From Bagarius yarrelli (taxonomy: Eukaryota > Chordata > Actinopteri > Siluriformes > Sisoridae), in assembly GCA_005784505.1 (NCBI GenBank), contig VCAZ01000299.1, positions 16,001 to 80,000 on the forward strand: DNA of 64,000 nucleotides. The letters run 5' to 3'. The translations under genes and the position numbers were made by a program. Every line of letters begins with the position of its first letter. The first letter of the stretch is position 1. A model generated the notes under the pieces. The model was given only the letters and a program-made list of their open reading frames with translations. It searched no databases and was not told the DNA's origin. This document shows positions 28,037-42,568 of this stretch, piece after piece.

Positions 28037-28419
28037 CGACTACAGAGAGCGGGATGGTGAAAGTTCTGACCACTTTCAATTACGCTGTTCATCTTACACA
28101 CACAAGTAGCAGATAAATACATTTACATCATTACAATAGTAGTGTGTGGATTTACATGACCTAAACACTCGGTTATGGACTGATGTTGTCCCAGTTTGCA
28201 CATATGTTTTTATTTGTCTCATCCAGGAGAACTTCTCAAGCAGAGACAGAACTACAAACCTCTCTAATGCGTTCCCTTTGATTTCGATTGTCCTTCAGGT
28301 ATTGATGTATTTTCTGTAACAGCAGCTTTGACGGTGCTGCAGGTTTAAAGAACTACCCTTTTTAAAAAAAAACCTTTGGTTTCCATAGCAACAGCTAATT
28401 TGCAGGATGCTGTAAGGCA

Positions 28420-28592
28420 GGGGTGTTCAAACTCCAGAGCCCTCTGGAGGCCTTCAACCCTAATCACACCCATCTGAACCAACTAATCAAGATCTTACTA
28501 GGTCTACTTAAAACTTACAGGTAGGTGTGATGATCTAAACTCTGCAGGACACCGACTGACCCTCCAGGACCGAGTTTGGACACCCCTGCTAT
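28420..28592. mobile_element. non-autonomous hAT-like MITE
   Basis: Ends in inverted repeats CAGGGGTGTTCAAACTCC (left) and, at the right, a block whose complement is CAGGGGTGTCCAAACTCGG. The interior has CTAATCACACC and CTAATCAAGATCTTACTAGG words common to this fish family. About 170 bp with no coding capacity. Located just beyond tmem43. Confidence 0.8.
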
Positions 28593-28599
28593 AAGGTGA

Positions 28600-29840
28600 T
28601 AATCTGCTGACATTGTGTGAGACACAGTCTCCAGTGTCTTTGACATCTATAGGACAGAGGAGTGTTTGTTAATACAGTTGCTATGTTTTGCAGCAGATAA
28701 AATATCTGGGGCTGTGCTGTTGGAGAAGAGTTTTGGACCAGTGACTGTGTATGATTTGATTTTTCTGCAGATTAAAAACATGACCAGCATCTCTCCTATT
28801 ACTTCACTACCAAAATCTAATTGGCCGTCAGTGTGTAGGAAGGACAACCTTCATCATAATGGCTCCATCCGAAATCACATATTTCCAGGTTATATAGTAT
28901 GCAAAACGGAGTATATGGGGCAACTAGTGTGTCAGAATAACGGACATAACTATACAATCCCATGATCCCGTGGGAGAGACGTCATATTCCGAAATGGCAG
29001 AAAGCTTAAACTTGGGGTAAAACTGAACTCAACATCACATTTTAAATTCATGTGTACGCCACATGACGGTATAAACACGGCAGGTGTCGTTTATACTTAG
29101 CCATAATCGCACTATATAAAGCAGACTACTGGCCGTCAGGAAGTGGCAGTAACTCAAATGTTGAGGCCAGTGTTAGTAGTATGTGATGGGGTTTGTTAAT
29201 TACTTTAAACATGCGAAGGAAAAATGAAACAAGCTAAAACATAGAATGGAGATAAAAACTACAAGTTTCCTAAAAAGATTTCCTTTAATACACAAAGATA
29301 CCAAATTAGTTTTGTTTCATTTGAAAAAAAAAAAAGAGAAAAATTTCAAGTCTTGTCCAAGTGTACACACTGCAGAAAAGACACAGACTCGGTGTTGTGT
29401 TATTTCTGTACTGCGCGTTGGTCCTAATCATCTAATTTTGAAATCTTCATTGCATATTTGTAATCAGAAATAACTGCATGGGCTGTCGGTTGCAGTGAAT
29501 CGTCACTGATACGATGGGTTCATTTAGTAAATAAACGACTCCAACGCCTCTCCTTTTACAGTTGGCTCGGCACAAGATTATATGGCAAATTTGATAATAA
29601 GGTTGTGTGTTTGTGAGAAAGTACAATAGAACAGCATAGCTCCTGATCTGTTTCTTTAAATACTGACAAAAAGAAAAACTTCCATAACTATCAGTTACTG
29701 GTTTCGCTTAAAAGACAACTAAAAAAAACGCTTTTAACGGTTGAGCACAGTCATTTCAGGCAGGTTGACTGGGGTAAGAGGGAAGGGGTGTGGCTTATGT
29801 TTAGCCCCTTTGCAGCGCATAATGCGCACAGAGTCCTGTT
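28600..29840. other. gap between tmem43 and rhoa 3' ends; probable UTR
   Basis: Convergent genes flank this region. The part from about 29240 to 29844 is probably rhoa 3' UTR (minus strand), because known rhoa transcripts have long 3' UTRs. I could not choose a polyadenylation signal for either gene with confidence. Short ORFs here resemble nothing known. Confidence 0.4.
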
Positions 29841-29844
29841 TGTT

Positions 29845-33868
<4,024 letters not shown>

Positions 33869-33873
33869 CTCTC

Positions 33874-36217
33874 TAGAGGAACAAAGTGCCCAAGTTATCG
33901 ACAGCAACCAGAGCTGAAATACATCAGCTGGAGCTGATTGAGGTACATTTACGTTTTTTCAGGTAAGTCTGGTCTAAAGGACAAAATTGAAGCCCTCTGT
34001 AACCATGACAATGCTTTCACCACCGGTAAAGACTATCTGCCTAGCCAGCTCTTTAGATTAGATTATCATCATAATACAGGGATACCTCGTGCAATCGCGT
34101 TTCTGGATTCTTTATTGGAAATGTTTTAATTGGAACTGAACTAATTTGCATTAGAAATTTTTTTTTTACAGATCTGGGAAATTTGCAAAATCCTCGAAAA
34201 AAAACTCTGCAGAAGTGTTTGTTTAATGTTTAATTTTTAATTTAATTATAACTTTTCATGATTTCAAGTTTTTGGGGAAGTTTGAAGACAAAAAAAAAAC
34301 TTTGCTTCTCTATAGAACCTTTCCTGTATATGTAAAGTTCTGTACTGTACCGTTTACATGATGCGATACCAAGTCGCAAAGTTTATTCCCTTTGGAACGC
34401 TAATGTTATATTATTATTAGAAAGTACTGTGGTTAATTTACTATTATGTAATAGTACATAAATGTTCAACACAAAATCATATATATTTTCTGCTAGTGTT
34501 CATAGCAAACATAGCAGTATATTACTATATACAATTTGTGTGGTGATGAAATACTTTACGCGCCGTTCCACTACTATTGCTTAACATTACCAGAGTACTA
34601 AAACAGCTACTGTGATTAATCCCAAGTTTACTTCTAATTCAATGCTGATATTACTACTACCATCATTTGTAGTGACGACCATGTTTTAAGCTTAAAGTGC
34701 TTTGCAGAAATAAAGAAAAAGATTAGTTATACGATAAAACATAAGTAAACAAATAATAGCAGAAACAAAAAAATTTATTAAACCAGCACTCTTATTTTTA
34801 AATGTAATTAAAAATTACTTAAAAGTACTAATTTGCCAATAAGTGCAATTTATAGACATTTTTAACGTCATACTTTTAGATTATAAATGCTTATGATCAA
34901 TCAAAGTTAATAAGAAAAAAAAGTCCTTAACAGCATAAAATTGAGTTCAGCTTTTTTCACACTGAAGACTCTGTGCACACATCATAGACACATTTTCCTT
35001 ATTCCCATTTTATATGTTTATTATCAGTTTATTATCCATACATATTCCTGTGAATAAGCTGCTACTATGGAAACATTTCAGAGCAACAACAGTATTGATT
35101 TATTTACTTTGTAACGCCATGCCAGCTTCGAGGCTATTTTCATGCCGATTGCACTCGTACTTCACAACCACTTAACCTCACTTACATGTTTTTGGTCTGT
35201 GGGAGGAAACCGGAGAACCCGGAGTAAACAGACACAAGCACAGGAAGAACATGTAAACTCCACACAGAAAGATCCCTGCAGGGAAATCGAACCCAGGACC
35301 TTCTGGCTGTGAGGCAAGTGACCACAATAATTATGAATAAACTGGTGATGTGCATCTGCAATACTCTGCATCTGCAGAGCTAAAGTTCCATACAATTGAT
35401 CAACACCTGATGACCAATCAGAATTCAGTAGTGATAAAGAGGGTTAAATGATACACTGACCATCATCACCATTTACTGCATTACTAACTTAAGCAAGTAT
35501 TTAAACATGGACTGGTATTAAATAATATTTCTTTATTTGTATATTATTCAAGGTATTTTTATTGCCGAATTATAATATTCTAAATATCTACTGTGCCGAT
35601 TTATTAACTGATTTCTGTAGCGTTTCTATTTTGTCTCCTTCATTACTGTGTTTTAAATAACGTTTAATACAGAGATATAAATTCACTCTGAAATCAAACC
35701 GTGGCCTCACACAGGAAATAAAAGCCAACTCACAAACACATTGAAAACCACACATTATTCATTAGACTCCGATTAAGTCTGATTTGCTCAATAACAGATT
35801 AGACATTTGTTTTGACTGTATAAAGGAGCTCCGATTGCCCAAATAGTCGAATTTCTTAAATAAAAAAAATGAAAACTTGGGCGTTAAATGTGTTAAACGC
35901 GTTTTATCCTTTCACTTAAAAAAGCTCTTTAGATGCTTCAAATTTCTGTTTCAATTCTAGGCAATATTGTATTAATATTAAATATCAGACAGTAATCATT
36001 TAGGAAAACTCTTTAGCTTAGCTTAGCATAAACCTTATAAGCGGAAGTGCGATTTGTTCCGAAAACGAAAACGGCCCTTTGTTTGGAAATAAATTCTCAA
36101 TCGCAATCTTTCTACTAAAGTGAATTAAGGCAGAACATTAGAAATCTCGTCCTAAACGACACACACGACTTATATTCATAGTATTTATGTGTTTTATGTT
36201 GTTGTTTTTTTTTTTTT
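33874..36217 (-). other. rhoa: rhoa intron 1
   Basis: Bounded by the donor GT at 36219-36218 and the acceptor CTAG just before the coding exon. AT-rich and unique apart from a SINE fragment at 35178-35325 and an adjacent repeat-like block at 35385-35440. No internal exon is visible. Large first introns of Rho genes often hold enhancers, but I cannot point to one. Confidence 0.6.
35178..35325 (-). mobile_element. tRNA-derived SINE fragment (minus orientation)
   Basis: Reading the minus strand: a Pol III B-box-like GGTTCGATTTCCCTGCAG, then TGTGTGGAGTTTACATGTTC, CGGTTTCCTCCCACAGACC and ACATGTAAGTGAGG. These blocks match the plus-strand copy at 55040-55385 in order and spacing, so the two belong to one family. 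The A-box end is missing or decayed. Confidence 0.75.
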
Positions 36218-36219
36218 AC

Positions 36220-36360
36220 CTTGTGTTTGATGCTAAGCCAGCGAGCTTTTCCGGTCTCTCCCACCCAAAGCGTCAAGCACAACAGCGCAACTGTCACTAC
36301 CGCGAGCGCCTGTCGGAATAGCACTGCGCATGTGCAACACAACAGCGCATGCGCATCGGT
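36220..36360 (-). promoter_or_regulatory. rhoa: rhoa promoter and non-coding first exon with NRF1-type sites
   Basis: CpG-containing block ending in a consensus donor (AAG|GTAAAA, at 36220/36219). It includes the palindrome GCGCATGCGC at 36345-36354 and a second near-match TGCGCATGTGCA at 36325-36336, both fitting the NRF1 consensus. Position just upstream of the first exon agrees with housekeeping control of rhoa. TSS not determined. Confidence 0.6.
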
Positions 36361-36648
36361 GTCCCGCGGCCAAAATGTGTCTCATATATACATATATAGC
36401 ATGCGCGTGTCTTTATTAACCAGTAGCTTCAGTTTTTTTGTTTTGTTTTTTTACGATTTCACATAATGTTCATTTTTACATTACACCTACTGTAAAACGT
36501 CAGTCATGAATTAGCTGTAAGTCTAGTAAGTCATTGTTTGTACAAAATGGCCGCCATTAGGTAACAAAATAAAAGTCAGTACAAAGGGCACATTTATTAA
36601 AAACACCAAGAACACAATATTTGCATATAGTATTACATCTTTAAATGT

Positions 36649-37596
36649 TTATTTTGTGTTTGTTTTCTCATTGGTGCTCTCAGTCAACTGTTCTCCAGCA
36701 GCACACACCATCCTCTCCTTTATCTTCTTATTGGTGCTGATCATGAGGAAAGGACTGAGCGCGGCGTAGCACGATGAAAAAAAAACTCTCATGTCGGCCA
36801 CCACAGCAGGGACCTGAGCCACGGTCAGCATATAGATCCAGATCACGTTATCAATGCCAAAGAACATGGTGTAGAGCACCACCAGCATGACGACGGTCTT
36901 AGCTGCACGCATTTCCATGGAGGTTCCTTGCTGAGTGCGTCGAATGGACCTGACCTGCCGACTGTGTTTATGCAGTAGAACAAGGATATAACCGCTGGAG
37001 GCCAGCATGGCAGCCACGAAGGTAAAGTCTCGCGTCGAAAGGATAGCACCATTCACCACATATGACAGGTTGTCTTGAAAGTTGACATGACAGAAGCCGA
37101 GGTTGAGGGTGAAGGCAGGCACAGTACCGTTTCGAGGTGCCATCGAGAACAGCGGAGCAGCAGTGCAGACAACCATGTTGAGGAGCCACAGACCTATGAA
37201 GGTGGGTAAAACCAGCTGCGAGAGACGAGATTTCAGTTTTGTTAGGAGTGGGCCAGCCGATGGTGCAATGGTCAGTGCTTGAAAGACGCTCAGCATGGAC
37301 GTGATGCAGACAGAAAGTGCCCGGCCGATTCGGTAGGCGTAAATAACCACTTTGCAGCCGGGATCATTCAGAAGGCTTTGCAGACCAAAGATGACCATTG
37401 TCTGTGGCACACCACGTGTCAGCAGTAGCAGCAGGTTGCTGAAAGCCAGATGAGCCAGGATTCTGTCCACAGGCTGCAGATGTGACTCTATGAAAGCGAT
37501 ATGAGCGTATGCCATCAGCACAGACGCATTACCCAAAATTCCCAACCCCGTCTGCAGAAGGAATGAGACTCCTTTAATGGTGATACAAAGGTCCAT
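36649..37596 (-). CDS. ora1: class A olfactory receptor (V1R-related), ora1-like
   Basis: Seven-transmembrane chemoreceptor of the fish ora family, related to mammalian V1R. 315 aa, uninterrupted. I start at the ATG giving MDLCITIKGVSFLLQTG, the N-terminus I recall for fish ora1; the open frame extends upstream without a Met until a possible spliced exon (see findings). Features: N of TM1 in GILGNASVL, TM2 LAHLAFSNLLLLL, a Cys in the first extracellular loop (DPGCKVVIY), TM3 ending ALSVCITSMLSVFQA, an N-glycosylation site NGT in loop 2, basic loop KHSRQVRSIR, and a TM7/tail ALSPFLMISTNKKIKERM. It faces away from the ora2-like gene 5 kb upstream, as the ora1/ora2 pair does in other fishes. The paralogue number is from memory. 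Confidence 0.85.
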   Translation of the reverse strand: MDLCITIKGVSFLLQTGLGILGNASVLMAYAHIAFIESHLQPVDRILAHLAFSNLLLLLTRGVPQTMVIFGLQSLLNDPGCKVVIYAYRIGRALSVCITSMLSVFQALTIAPSAGPLLTKLKSRLSQLVLPTFIGLWLLNMVVCTAAPLFSMAPRNGTVPAFTLNLGFCHVNFQDNLSYVVNGAILSTRDFTFVAAMLASSGYILVLLHKHSRQVRSIRRTQQGTSMEMRAAKTVVMLVVLYTMFFGIDNVIWIYMLTVAQVPAVVADMRVFFSSCYAALSPFLMISTNKKIKERMVCAAGEQLTESTNEKTNTK

Positions 37597-37736
37597 GAAA
37601 CCTGGATTGTGAATCACACAGCAAGACAGAGACTGCCAAAAAATGCAACATGAACCAGATTAATGAAGGATTAAAAAAAATAAAATCCATTAAAAAAAAA
37701 ATTAAAAAATATATCTGTAATTGATCAAACACTCAC

Positions 37737-37784
37737 CTGAAATTTCTTCTTGCGACGACACACTCTCACATTTGTGGTTTTCAT
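37737..37784 (-). other. possible upstream exon of the ora1-like gene
   Basis: An ATG at 37784 opens 16 codons rich in Arg and Lys, then a consensus donor (CAG|GTGAGT). 104 bp on, an acceptor (TTTTTTGGCAG) at 37633 precedes DNA that is in frame with the receptor ATG. It may be a non-coding 5' exon whose frame is open by chance, or a 28-residue N-terminal extension. Confidence 0.4.
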
Positions 37785-38179
37785 TGCCGGGGGTTGAAAG
37801 TAAAGATATGCAAATTTATAAGGTGTAATTTTCCACTGGGACCTCAATGCACACCAAAGCAAAACACCTCAAGATTCCAAGTAACCATGGAAATCAAAGT
37901 CATCAAGGTAACCAAGTGAAAGCTCCACTTGTTTACAACTTAATTAGCCTTTTAATAAAAACAACCACACATAGAGGACTGAGCATCTGGCACTAACCCA
38001 CCAATGAGCTCACTTCAGTGGAACATGTCTAAAGCCTAAATCGTCAGTGAAGGAATATTTGGGTGTTTAAAGCCGAACTGTTGGAGTGCTAAGTGCATGA
38101 TATGTAAGATTCGCCAGTGTCCTGCTAAATAAATGGCAGACCTGCTGGCATTAACATGAATAGGTTTCCAACTGCATGC

Positions 38180-38470
38180 AAACCTCTGTTCATCAATTAA
38201 AAATGCCAAGCGTGAGATGTTGCTGTGTAAAACACGGCACCCCTGGGCACTGGAGCAGTGAAAACATATTCGACAAATTATGACAAATGATGCATATCTG
38301 TTTAGCAGTTTGATGGAAAAGTGTGGGTTTGGCAGAGGCCAGGAGAATGTCATCTGCATAACTGCATGTGCCAACTGTACTATTTGGTGAAGGATGTATA
38401 ATGGTTCTTGGGATGTTCTTCAGGGTTTGGCCTTTATAACTACAGTGACGGCAAATGTTTATGCATTCAA
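38180..38470 (-). mobile_element. reverse-transcriptase fragment, minus strand
   Basis: A short open stretch on the minus strand contains YADDILLAS (38360 downward), the catalytic box of retroelement reverse transcriptases, within otherwise degraded sequence. It is in opposite orientation to the element starting at 38725, so two insertions are involved. Family not assigned. Confidence 0.5.
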
Positions 38471-38724
38471 ATTTGTTATGTAAAACCTTTCTTTTAAACC
38501 GGTCCATTGTGCTCCGATGTAGACCTGATGAAAGAAGCAAGTTGCAGTAGTTTAATTTATAAATTAAATGCGTCTACACAAGCAACTTGTGTGGAGAAAA
38601 ATGGAACAAAGAACAGAAAAACAACAAAAGAGCTACGTAAACCAAAAGCAACACAGCACTAAAGACTAGAGGATAGGTTGTCCACCTAAAGTGCTAGATG
38701 TGTACAATAAGCACACTTACATAT

Positions 38725-39570
38725 GAATGCAGTTTATAGACTTCAGTTCTGAATTCACCATATTCATCCCTCAGCACCTGATCAAGAAGCTGAGTCTGCT
38801 GGTGCTAAACACCTCTTTCTGCACTGGAATCCTAAACATCTGGATTGGGAGCAGCATCTCCAGCACCATCACACTGAGCATCCTTAATTCTGTGTGCTCA
38901 ACCCACAGCCGTTTACTCGGCTGGATGCGTAGCAAGGCACAGCTCAAACCACAACAGCAAGTTTACCAATGACACAACTGTGGTGTGTCTGATCAACAAG
39001 AAGGACAGGCAAGCATACAATAAGGTGGTGCTAACAGCCTAGTGTTTAATCATTGTCTGTCTGTAAACCTGTCTTTAAGCATTGACAAAACCAAGGAGAT
39101 AATTGTTGACTTCAGTAGAACACAAAGCGACCATTTTTTGTTGAACAACTGATGCTTCGTAAAGATTGTTAAGAGCATCAAAGTTCTTGGTATTTATTAG
39201 GCGAAGAACCTGAAGTAACTGCCCAGTCAACACCAGCTCCATTACCAAGAAAGCCCAGCAGTGTTTTTCCTCTGATGAAGGCCAGGGAAAACCCATCGCC
39301 CATCACCTACCCAGAGCAGCTGCATTACTGCCTGGTTCGGGAACTGTGCCGTTTTGGAAAGGTGTAAAGAGAGAGACTTTTTTTTTTATACCACACACTG
39401 CATCCACAAAGCCAGCAGCTTTTTAGACGACTTTCTACACCTCTTTCATTTACTTTTCATCCTCCTGCCATCTGGAAAAAGGTACAGTAGCATTTGTACC
39501 TTTAAGCTATCAGGCTCCTCAACACCCAGAACTGGACTGCAGGACATTGACATGCAAACAAACACACTTG
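38725..39570 (+). mobile_element. degenerate non-LTR retrotransposon (L2-like), 3' part of RT
   Basis: Frames on the plus strand keep pieces of a LINE polymerase in order: FIDFSSEFTIFIPQHLIKKL, then ISSTITLS, TTVVCLI, and near 39400-39520 a C-terminal segment around PSGKRY. Stops and frameshifts interrupt it throughout. The order and wording are typical of fish L2-type elements. No function remains. Confidence 0.7.
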
Positions 39571-39789
39571 CTTTTTGACTTAACTTGATTTGATGGAATG
39601 AGTTGAGCGTTGAAGAACTTGACTGGGCCAGTATCCTGACATCTCTACTGGATAAATTAGAAACAAACTTCTTACAGCTTCAAAATTGTGTGGAAATTCT
39701 GCCCAGAGAACTGGATGATGTTTTAGCCACAACGAAGGCCCCCCGACTTATGCACTGGTCAGAACTACTTCATATGGAGTATTAATTGA

Positions 39790-40640
39790 CATCTGATGAC
39801 CAATCAGATAGCAGAAATCTACAGTGTTGTGCTGTAGGACGCTCCAGTGTTTTGGTCATTTCTTGGTGATTAATAAGGGTTCAAACATTTTACGAAGTAA
39901 ATCAACCACAAAGAGCAGGAAGCCATTTTTTTTGGAATTTTTCAATCTTTAACATTCCCAAGAGAAATAAAAAGGTCTGGTGTGAACTTCTTTAACCCTG
40001 AGCTCAAAATGATTAGGCTGTTTTTTAAAACTATTTTCTTGCCTTCAATCTCTGTTACATAAGCGTATGGTAACAGGTTAATTACAGTAGACTCCACGGT
40101 GCGTCCCTCAGGTTTGTCGTTGTCCATTGGGATGAGGACAAGTCTACACATGCAAGATTTCTACTTCTGATTTCCTGGGATTTATTATTAAAACTGTTTA
40201 TAATTATATAAATGTTTTTTTCATGTTGACAAGAGATAAAATGATTATCGTGAAATGATTACCTAAAATACTATTTTCAAAACTATTAAAAAAGGGTTTC
40301 TCCAGCTGCTAGTAGATCACGACGTTGTTTGTCTCTTTATTGACACAGATTAAATTAATCTGTGTCTTTTGGGGCTCATTAGCTAAACCCAGATGAGGAA
40401 CATCACAACGAGTACCTGCTAATTAGATAATCAGTGACGGGATGAGCGTTAATGATGTTCCGAATCTGCTGTAAAAACACCTCTATGATTCAATTTTTAA
40501 AAAACATTTCATTTTATGCATTAGAAAGATACAAAGCAAGGCCTCAAACCATAATACGACTGGAGTTAAAAAAAAACCTATGTTAATTTCACATTTCAGT
40601 CATGTGACTTTCACTGAGATGAGTATTCATACGTATTCAT
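39790..40640. other. intergenic sequence without recognised features
   Basis: Between two retroelement fossils in the ora1-ora2 interval. It contains one copy of the ACCAATCAGA module at 39799. No gene or coding remnant recognised. Confidence 0.4.
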
Positions 40641-40649
40641 ACATTTCCT

Positions 40650-41790
40650 AGAAAAGAAGGATGAAAGTTTTTGCCCTGTATTGATTATCAAGGTCTCAAT
40701 GCTGCTATGATCAAGTTCAGTTATCCCATACCGTCGGAGGCCTTTACAAAGCTTGATTTATGCAGCGGCTATAATCTGGTGAGCGTTAGAGAGGAAAAGT
40801 TGCACTAAATTCTTGGGATACAGCATTTTCACCAAGGAGTCGCCATGGATAAGATCAAGGTTACCGCTGTGACCCATAGGCCTTAGCCTCATTCTTTAAA
40901 AGAGCCACAGCAATTTCAAGTTTTTGACACCCTAACAAGTTAAGATGCAACCTTGTAACATCCAGAACCGTCTCTGCTTTTTGTGGTGAAAATTTGCACA
41001 TCTGACTGTCGTCTGGGTTTGGTGCCATCATAGAAGCACAGAACGCCATGCAAGCTGCACCCATGTGCTTTCTATTCACAAAATCTTACCTCAGCATAAC
41101 AAAATTATGACGTGGGGCACAAGGTACTTGTCTATGAACGCAGAAGAATGAAGGCACTGGCTAGGCTGCTAAGGGCACCATCTATCTATTCCAGGACAGC
41201 ACAGACAATAAGGGACCAAAATGACTCAATGCGAGACGAGCACAATGGGCCCTGTTGTTTAGCAGATTCCATTGTACAGTTACCTACTGGCCAAATTTTC
41301 TTCTGAAATTTTTCACATGCCTGCCAAGTTCACAGGGATACAAGATCGTCACGCTCATCGATCGCTTTTCCAAGGTTTGCCAATTGATTTTGCCAGAACA
41401 AATATTAATGGCAATGGAAACAGCCACCTTATCCATCATGTATTTCGCACCTTTGGAATCCCCGAGGGTCATGTCAGATCAAGGGGGGCCGGAGTTCACA
41501 TCACTGTGACATGGATTCTAGAGGCTAAATATTAATATAAGACTATCTGCGCTCATACTGCCAGAGCCACACATAGAAACTCCCCTACATATATCGTCCA
41601 CAAACTCCTGGATTCTAAAAGAAAGGGTGGTCAGGTCCAGTACCTCGTATATTGGGCAAAAAAAAATCTATGAAAAAGCTGGCGAAGTTTCTGGATCTGA
41701 CTTTCATTTAAGAATTTTACCAAGCCCACCCCACACGACCAGCAACCCAGACCTCAAGGGCGACCAGGAAAAGAAGGCTTAGAGACATTC
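40650..41790 (+). mobile_element. decayed Ty3/gypsy retrotransposon, pol region
   Basis: Successive short frames on the plus strand correspond, in the usual order, to pol segments of a chromodomain-type gypsy element: reverse transcriptase (around 40660-40890), RNase H (41050-41100, word HPCAFYSQNLTSA with a break), integrase core (41330-41500; IDRFSK and a downstream SDQGGPEFTS), and a chromodomain-like end (41590-41680). Many stops and frameshifts; clearly inactive. LTRs were not identified. It lies inside the ora1-ora2 intergenic space. Confidence 0.75.
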
Positions 41791-42397
41791 ATAGAGGAGA
41801 GTGTTCATTTAAGAATCTCAACATTGCCATCATCTAACCACCAGAGGGAACCCTCTTCCAACTACTTCCTTTCATGTTTACATTTACTCTAGTTAATGAT
41901 GAATGCTTGTGTATTTTTGCGATGTCTTTTGATTATTTTTTTTTATTTTGTTTGCTGGCGTTTATAGATCTTTGTGTACCGTCTTTAATAACCACTTGTT
42001 CTGGAAAATGGAGAATTATTTTTGTGATGTTAATGATTGAGCTTCACAGTTGCAAAGGATGGACCTTATATCTAAAAAAAAATATTATTACTTGGGCCCA
42101 GTGCAGACCTTGAGATTCCAGTTCATATCAAATGATGGTGTGTACTGGAATTTACAGTAACAATGACTTGTGCTGTATGTCTCACTCTCAGTCAGACACA
42201 CTGAGATTGCTGTTTGTTGCATAGCATTTGTTTATCAGCCTGTTTAGACATATCAACACTGCTATTTTCAGGTGTGTGGTCGATCAGTCAGGTGAACATC
42301 ATTCAGATAATGAGAAGCAGGTGGAATTGAGCCCTCAGTGGGTGAGTGCTGGACCGTACAGTGCATTGGGCTCCCTGTGGTTCTCCTAGAATGCACA

Positions 42398-42403
42398 TAT
42401 AAG
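42398..42403 (+). promoter_or_regulatory. possible TATA box of the ora2-like gene
   Basis: TATAAG about 170 bp before the ora2-like ATG. A CTAATGA homeodomain-type word (Lhx2-like) lies at about 42520-42526. Olfactory receptor promoters often combine such elements, but this is suggestive only. Confidence 0.3.
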
Positions 42404-42568
42404 AGCATGAGGAGATTCCGTTTTTGCAAGACACATGAAGAGTGATGTCTTTGTTATAACTAACAGCGCAAGCGGGTAAAACTCCAGACGTTTCCAGGTT
42501 TACACAACCCTGATGATAGTCTAATGATTTGTAGTGTTGTGATTATTAGCCTCTCTGTGTGATTAGCG

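Noticed and set aside
36649..37617. Starting the ora1-like protein at 37617
   Set aside because: The codon there is GTG, not ATG. The first in-frame ATG is at 37596 and gives the expected receptor N-terminus.
39603..39785. 60-codon open frame next to the LINE relic
   Set aside because: No recognised domain, no splice context, and it adjoins degraded retroelement DNA. Length is within chance expectation.
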